In this document: piece by piece, positions 57,415 through 64,000 of the stretch
Layout: every line of letters starts with the position of its first letter
How positions within the stretch are numbered: the first letter of the stretch is position 1
Assembly (NCBI GenBank): GCA_949128115.1
Contig: OX421965.1
Span: forward strand, 52,753,257-52,817,256
DNA length: 64,000 nt
From: Anaspis maculata
Lineage: Eukaryota > Arthropoda > Insecta > Coleoptera > Scraptiidae
Reading direction: 5' to 3'
Made by a program: the position numbers and the translations under genes
Notes under the pieces: model-generated
What the model was told of the DNA's origin: nothing
The model's input: only the letters and a program-made list of their open reading frames with translations
Database searches by the model: none

Positions 57415-57728
57415 CTACGAAATTTCAATCGAATCCATTTGGTCGTTCTGAAGATGCATCAGCTTGCCAAAAAATTCTACGAAATAGATGAATCACCCTG
57501 TAGCTTCAAAACGAACAGCTTCAGAAGAATTTCAAGACCAGATCCTGATTCGCTTGAAAAAAACTGGACCTATCCACGAACCTGTAGTATAGCTGGACAG
57601 ATGATAACAGAGGGGGAAATGACGCCAGGCGGGCGCCGCCATGAGATTATGTTGACGTTGGGTTTTGGTTTTCAACGGTTGGCATCACCTGCCACGGCAA
57701 CGGTCTGATTCTACGAGTTTACCTAGGT

Positions 57729-57944
57729 ATATCCTGTTCACTTTTTATTTCCAGTAGAATGACTTTTTGGAGCAAAAATAAAGTGACAAGCTGGAGCGCT
57801 GGGAGGATACGGCTGACGGCCGCTGACAGTTTCGATCCAAAACTTTGCAGGTGCCATCAGCCGTAGCCGTAGCCCCCCAGCTTGTCACTTTATTTTTTAT
57901 TCAAAAAGTCATTCTACTGAAAATAAAAAGTGAACGGGATATAA
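57729..57944. mobile_element. Palindromic MITE family C copy 2
   Basis: TATCCTGTTCACTTTTTATT at the left pairs with AATAAAAAGTGAACGGGATA at the right, with TA-rich edges. It matches 36022-36233, including GGTGCCATCAGCCGTAGCCG. Confidence 0.85.
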
Positions 57945-59811
57945 GTACAAGTCGCAGAAATCAAAACCAGAAATCAAGATATTCTCCCAGATCAAGAGAG
58001 CGCGGCACTGACAGCCAAGCACCGACTGTCATCGAGCAAAAATTATTCCAGTGAACCTCAAACGTCCTATGTAATAACGGTAAACTCTTGCAAATCTTCA
58101 TAGATCGGTAACAAATTTAGCTAAAAATTATATCAATATACACTAAAATTATATATTTATAAAATAGAGTATAATAGTCATAGTCATCAATACATAAAAC
58201 TGCTCCGTTGAATATTGAAAGCCACTCTCGAGGCCGCTACCAAACCTTTTGGGTACCGGTGCATAATAAGATGGCGACTTCCAAAGGGGGGGTCATAATT
58301 TGTTGGGGGAATCTGGGGAATTAGCAGTCCAGCTATACCACAGGTTCGTGGACCTATCCTTAAGCTATATCCATTTGGTGGTAAATGTAGAACGGTAATT
58401 CGGTAACAAAGCGGCAGTCCGCCTTTATAAAGGTGTACATATAATATAATTATAGTAATAATATTATGTATATTCGTTCACCATCTTGTACACAAAAATA
58501 AGTACTCATCAGTTTATAATTTAAAAATTAATAGAGATTGTAAATAAATGAAATATGGAAGTCTACAGACTTGTTTGTTTTTTTGGACATTCTCTTTATG
58601 AATTATCCTGAGTCCCATCAGAAGTCATAGGTTAAGTCAATTACCTGTCCCAAAAACTCAGCTGACAGATCAAAACCGGATTTCATTGGAACCAAAGTCC
58701 TGCAGCCTCCCTTGGACTTTTTGAGGCACAGATGCTATTTGATGTGGTGTATCCGTGTGTGGTGTATACTTACGCAAAGTTCATCTTCCACGATACTCAC
58801 TCATCCTTGTGGTAGGTGCTTCACCTTCTATCTTTCAACAAGATCTTCCTTCTCGAAGGGAAGCTTCACCCTAAACTTCATCACCCTGAACTAACCCGTG
58901 AGAGAACTTGACGACGGCTGGTTGAAATTTGTGAAAACCAGACGTCGGATTTTGACGGGGTATTTTTTCAAAAATTTTCGCAAACGAACCGCAATACAAG
59001 TTGACGATGGGAAATTTCCAAAATTTCTGCTGAATGTGAGAAAATTTTTCGAAAATTCATAATTTATTCCAATTTTTCCCAGGGAATCGACATATTAAAT
59101 AATTCGCTCCCGATTTCTTGATACTTTTTGCGGCGAAAACTCGGCTTTTCGGGCAGAATTTCGAAAAATTTGGTGTGAAATGCTGACCGGGGGGTTTCGG
59201 GGACCCACTGTCGTCCGGTGCGGGACATTTGGCGGGGCTTTCCTTGAAATTTTGCCGAAAAATGTTGAAAAATCTAAACACGGCCCAGCCATCTGGCATA
59301 AACGTCAGTTGACGACGCTTTCGATTCCGGAAAGCAATACACAGAACACCTCGGCATTTGAACAGTGTTTTTGGAATAACAATGACCCTGTCAGGGTACG
59401 AAATGTGACCGTAGTGGTCCAGTAGACCCTTGGCCGTTTGCCAGGCAACTCAAACACAAGGTCTCCTTCAAATTAAACGAGATATGGATCAAAATTTCCA
59501 GGCCGGCTCTGGTATTGGAGGAGTAATTTTATCAAAACAGGGGAACTAAGGAAGCGTAATGGATATAAGAGGTACTCACAATAAATTTACACAGGGGCCA
59601 GATTTTAGCAGTTCACATTTGCAAAAAAAGTGGCCTCTTTCGTTCTTCAGAAGCAAATTCCTTCGCGGGTGCACACCTTTTTTGACGCGAGTTGTTTGAT
59701 GGGAATTCCAGGATGATCTGGATCTGACGCAGGCTTTCGGCTGTGCCACCACAAACGGTTCACCTTTCCGTCTGCAAACTTTTTCAGCGCTTCGATTGCC
59801 TATTTCACTAA
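57945..59811. other. No gene recognised
   Basis: About 1.9 kb, AT-rich around 58080-58560. Overlapping frames at 59057-59425 on both strands carry no recognisable motif. Confidence 0.35.
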
Positions 59812-59813
59812 TA

Positions 59814-61998
59814 GTCCGGACGTTAGGCGCTAAAATATGGGTGAACTCTGCATTTTAGGGTTAAAACATGCCACTTGGTATAGTTGTTGCATGAACCATA
59901 ATCTTCCGATTTAGAAGTGTAGACATCAGCGGCAGACGTGCAGGCTCTCTGTACAGGGTGAAGAAGGAAAAAGAAGAAGGAAACGTGGTGACTCATAAAC
60001 CAAAAGAGGTAGAGTCGTGTAAATCGGCATATATATCCCGATGTCCATGCCAATGAAATTCCATCAAACCATTTCCAAACATCCTGAAACATTCCTGAAA
60101 TATCCTGAAAAACTCGTTTTCTTTCATAAAAATTAAATTTTTGAGTGAATCAGTGAGTTTTCAAAGTATAAAAGTGCAACTCGGTAGTTCTCCATTCAGT
60201 GATGTAATCAGTTGAAAATGATCGGTAGCCAGTGCCTAGGCCTACTATTTCTTGAAAAAAGACAATCAACTTTTTTCCTCTCCCCAGCAGCCATCTTGCG
60301 TTGACTATTTGCAGAATAATTAAGGAAGTGACTGGTTATTATAAATTTGGTGAGGTACAACCATTTTACCACAAAAAAGTAACCTCGGCATTGATAACTG
60401 CCTTCTTGTAGAATAAACATTGTCATTCGAATTGTTTTTGGTTTTACAGACTTTCTTTGCTCGTGATGGCTAATGTCGTTATTGAAAGGAAGAACTACAT
60501 TCGGCGTTCTAATGCCTCAAATGTTGTCAAGTCAGCCACATAAATTTTTCGTCATCAGTGAAGACGTTTGTCTCCGGCAGCTGATCAAACAAAAGATGTA
60601 CGATTTTTGTGTGAAAATTACAAAAATTAAAACGGTTTCGCTGCAATCGAATGCTTCTTGAAGAGAGTATATTGCCGCAAAATGTTTGATTTCACCTGGA
60701 ATTGATCTAATAGGACTTGGTGTTGACATTGTCAACTGCAATGCTATACGCAAATTTGGTAAGATCATTTCAAACGACGCAGAAAGGACGATAAGACTCC
60801 GTTTTTTTTCGGTTTTTGAGCAACAGCTTTTCGTGGTTTTTCCACTTCTTCTCCCCATATACAGGGACTGTAGGGTTGGCGCTGATGGCTACACTTCTGA
60901 ATTGAAAGAGTATGATTCAAACAGTCACTGTGCCAAGTGGCATGTTCTAACCATACAGTGCAGGGTGCTTTTCGCCTACTGTTCGGATCGAGGTCCAAAT
61001 ATAGCTAATATTACATTTTTCCACGCTTTCCACATCTTCCTTGTCTTTTATGGGACAGCTAGACACATCTGACCAATTTTTCTTGGCATCACTGTTAACA
61101 CCAGATTGCATCAAATTATTTGCATGCTAATTCGTACCTCTCGAGGCAATAGATTTTCCTCAAGACGCATTCGATGACGACGAAACCTTATTTTTTTTGC
61201 AATTTTCGCACAAAAATGGTATATCTTTTGTTTGATCAGCTGTCTGAGACAAACGTCTACACTGATGATAATAAATTTTTGTGACCGACTTGATAAAACG
61301 TGAGGCATAAGAATGCCCAACGTGATTTTTCCTTTCAATAACCACATTAGCCATCATGAGAAAAGAAAGTCTGTAAAATCATGAACAACTTGAATGACAA
61401 TGTTTATTCTACAAGAAGGCAGTTCCCAATGTCGATGTTACTTTTTTTGGGGTAAAATGGTTGTACCTCACCTATTTTATAATAACCTGTCACTTCCTTG
61501 ATTATTCTGCAAATAGTTAACGCAAGATGGCTGCCTGGAAGAGGAAAAAAGTTGAATGTCTTTTTTCTGGAAGTAGAAGGCCTAGGCACTGGCCACCGAT
61601 TATTTTCAGTTGATCACATCCCTGAATGAAGAACTACCAAGTTTCACTCTTATACTTTCAAAATGCATTGATTCACCCAAAAATGAAATTTTTATGAAAA
61701 AAAAACGAGTGTTCCAGAATATTCCAGAAATGCTTCGGGATATTTGAAAATGGTTTGATGAAATTTCATTGCCATGAACATCGGGATATAAATGCCGATT
61801 TAGACGACTCTACCTCTTTTGGTTTATGAGTTACCATTTTTCCTTCTTCTTTTTCCTTCTTCACTCTGCACACAGAGCCTGCACGTCTGCTGCTGATGTC
61901 TACACTTCTGAATCGGAAGATTATAGTTCATGGAACAACTATACCAACTGGCATGTTTTAACTCTAAAATGCAGGGTGGTTTCCCCTAACGTCCGGAC
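59814..61998. mobile_element. 2.2-kb palindromic TA-site element
   Basis: GTCCGGACGTTAGG at the left pairs with CCTAACGTCCGGAC at the right; TA at 59812-59813 and 61999-62000. Arms of about 870 bp are similar along their whole length, for example TGCCACTTGGTATAGTTGTT against its complement at 61935. The loop region holds an extra copy of the right-end sequence at 60840-60990. No transposase. Confidence 0.88.
60840..60990. repeat. Third copy of the element's end, in the loop
   Basis: Matches the right end near 61850-61990 in the same orientation: GGCTACACTTCTGAATTGAA against GTCTACACTTCTGAATCGGA, then GTGGCATGTTCTAACC. It suggests that an end was duplicated or that another copy inserted in the loop. 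Confidence 0.75.
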
Positions 61999-62000
61999 TA

Positions 62001-62570
62001 TAATTTTGGATGGAAATACGGCGTCATTTCTGCCGGTTCGATGTAAACAACGCAAATGTCAAATGTGGCGTTTGGCGTTAGCGTGAAGTTGCCGCCAAGT
62101 GGAATGTTCGTGGAATGGTTATGAATCGGCAGCCAACTTCATGTTTGGTTGGAAATACAAATACACAAATAAAAAATTCGGAAAAATTACAAGTTTCGCC
62201 GTAATATAAGGGAAAGCGTCCACAATCAAGCTTCGGTTTTCTTTCGGCTTTACCTATAATCAAATCTGTTGAAAATTCGTTAGAAAAATGGCCCAGACAC
62301 GATTCGTTTATAATCGACCTTTCTCGTGCAAGCCAGACCTTTCGCGTCAATCGCGTCATGCAAAGCATGTGTGCAAAGCAGATTCAAGGTGATCCAATAC
62401 AATTCGTGGGATTTTTAATACGTAATTCGGAGCTAAATAGGTGATTTTTCGTTTTTTATGACCGTTCACCATTTAGTTTCCAATTTCCAGCAAAACGACT
62501 TGGGAATTTCTTTACATGTCCGTCTCCTTTGACTATCGATTTTCAACAGTCAGATTAGAAATTTTGACGT
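62001..62570. other. No gene recognised
   Basis: Between the palindrome and the tandem array. No supported gene or repeat edge. Confidence 0.3.
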
Positions 62571-62574
62571 TTTG

Positions 62575-64000
62575 GGGGGCGGAATTGAGTGAAATTTTTT
62601 GACAGTTGACAGGAGCACCATTTTGTTTGTATTTATCAACCAATCGACGTGCAATTTCAAATACACATATATCTACTTGTGACCGAAACTCATTTCCAAT
62701 AGTTGAATTTGACATTTTGACGTCTCCGAGGCCGAAATTATTTGATTTGTTTTTGACATATGCACATAATATGAGACGGCCGCCATCTACTTTTGCATTT
62801 TTTTTATGTATCGACTATCGACATGAAATTCTCCTTATTGATATTGAATATTGAACTTATGCATTTACAACAGATCAGATTGGGATTTTCAACTTACACC
62901 TGCTTTGGGTAGGCAATCGAGATGCATCTGTCAAATTTCGATTGTTGAGGTTTCCAAAGGCCGCCATGTTCAACTTTTGCATTTTTCAATTGATTTGATT
63001 GGGATTTTCAACTCATAGCTGCTGCTTTGGGTAGGCAATCGAGATGCATTTGTCCGATTTCGACTTTTGACGTTTCAAATGGCCGCCATATTGATCTTTT
63101 GCATTTTTCAATCGATTGGATTGGGATTTTTAACTTATAGCTGCTTTGGGTTGGCAATTAAGATGCATGTCAAATTTCGATTTTTGACGTTTCAAATGGC
63201 CGCCATATTAAATTTTTGGATTTTTCAACCGATCGGATTGGGATTTTCAACTTGTATCTGCTTTGGGTAGGCAATCAAGATGCATTTGTCAAATTTCGAT
63301 TTTTGACGTTTCAAAAAGCCGCCATATTGAAGTTTTTTTGCATTTTTTCCAACCGATCAGATTGGAATTTTCAACCTGTACTTACTTTGGTATAGACAAT
63401 CGAGATGCATTTGTCAAATTTGACATTTTGACGTTCCAAAAGGCCGTCATATTGAACTTTTGCATTTTTCAACCGATTACCTACATTGGAATTTTCAACC
63501 TCTACTTGCTTTGGCTAGGCAGTTGAGATGCATGTGTCAAATTTTGATTTTTGACGTTTCAAAAGGCCGTCATATTCAGTACCGCCGAGAGGGTGGTTCA
63601 GAAGGTGATATTTCATCGGGGCCCGGAGCCCCGTGAGGGACCCTTGAGCGCGAGCTAATTTTCTCTTCAAGCTCAACTAACAAAAGAGTAGAAAAGTTGA
63701 AAAATCCAATCTTGCTTCAATTGGTGAATAGATAATACATATTTGAATATTATTATTTAAAAAATATATATCATCTGCGGCGCCCTTGTGCTTGCTTCGC
63801 TTGCAAACTCAAAGGATTTTCAAGAAGGGGGCCTGTAAGTGACATCCAACATCGGGGCTCGGCGAAGCTCTCGGCAGCCCTGGTCATATTGAACTTTTGC
63901 ATTTTTCAACAGATTAGATTGGAATTTCCAACCTGTACTTGCTTTGGTTAGGCAATCGAGATGCATCAGTCAAATTTTGATTTTTGACGTTCCAGAAGAC
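62575..64000. repeat. Tandem repeat of about 120 bp, running off the window
   Basis: Units are marked by TTGCATTTTTCAA near 62979, 63100, 63216, 63340, 63460 and 63896, spaced 117-123 bp apart, each with TTTCAAATGGCCGCCATATT-like and GGCAATCGAGATGCAT-like parts. Earlier units from about 62575 are more diverged. A small hAT element splits the array at 63577-63882. It continues past the end of the window. Confidence 0.85.
63577..63882. mobile_element. Small non-autonomous hAT element in tandem repeat
   Basis: 306 bp, flanked by the exact 8-bp duplication GTCATATT (63569-63576 and 63883-63890). Ends CAGTACCGCCGAGAG and CTCTCGGCAGCCCTG are inverted with a few mismatches. The target was inside one unit of the 120-bp array. 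Confidence 0.85.

Noticed and set aside
62575..64000. CRISPR array
   Set aside because: Units are about 120 bp and directly adjoining, without unique spacers, in a eukaryotic genome. It is a tandem repeat.

Overview
This window is a repeat-rich animal nuclear genome segment, most likely from an insect. AT-rich DNA, introns of about 50-70 bp with GT/AG ends, insect-type LINEs, hAT elements, a THAP-domain transposase and scattered GTAGGTACCTAC-like motifs all fit. The order cannot be fixed from sequence alone. There are no bacterial operons and no CRISPR array. Nearly everything I could identify is a transposable element or a remnant of one. One small three-exon gene on the minus strand (50972-51850) looks like host coding sequence.

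Layout. At 1-8.5 kb there are two hAT-type elements with 8-bp target duplications, one of them carrying a palindrome with two tRNA-like sequences. At 10.4-12.3 kb there is a long palindromic element with TA target sites and a second one nested in it, followed by a possible LTR remnant. At 13.7-16 kb lies a dead LINE end split inside its RNase H domain by another palindromic TA element. At 16.2-22.1 kb is a full-length, open LINE (I/jockey-group type with RNase H) on the minus strand, with a poly(A) tail and an exact 13-bp target duplication. At 25.0-29.5 kb is a decayed RTE-like LINE, interrupted by a palindromic element and bounded by ~50-bp direct repeats. At 31-35 kb inverted-repeat elements are stacked and nested in each other.

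At 38.9-47 kb a hAT element sits next to an ISL2EU-like two-gene transposon. A THAP + DDE transposase gene runs forward and a SWIM + YqaJ-type nuclease gene runs backward, converging on a palindromic spacer. The transposase gene is split by a 2.2-kb palindrome. In this superfamily the DDE enzyme is thought to mobilise the element and the YqaJ protein is a presumed exonuclease partner. Both genes here appear damaged or at least uncertain.

At 47.6-48.3 kb there is a worn minisatellite, at 51 kb the host-like gene, at 57-58 kb second copies of two small palindromic families also seen at 35-36 kb, at 59.8-62 kb a 2.2-kb palindrome, and from about 62.6 kb to the end a 120-bp tandem repeat carrying a small hAT insertion. 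The long stretches between these contain no gene I can support. All calls rest on reading the sequence; no database search was possible.
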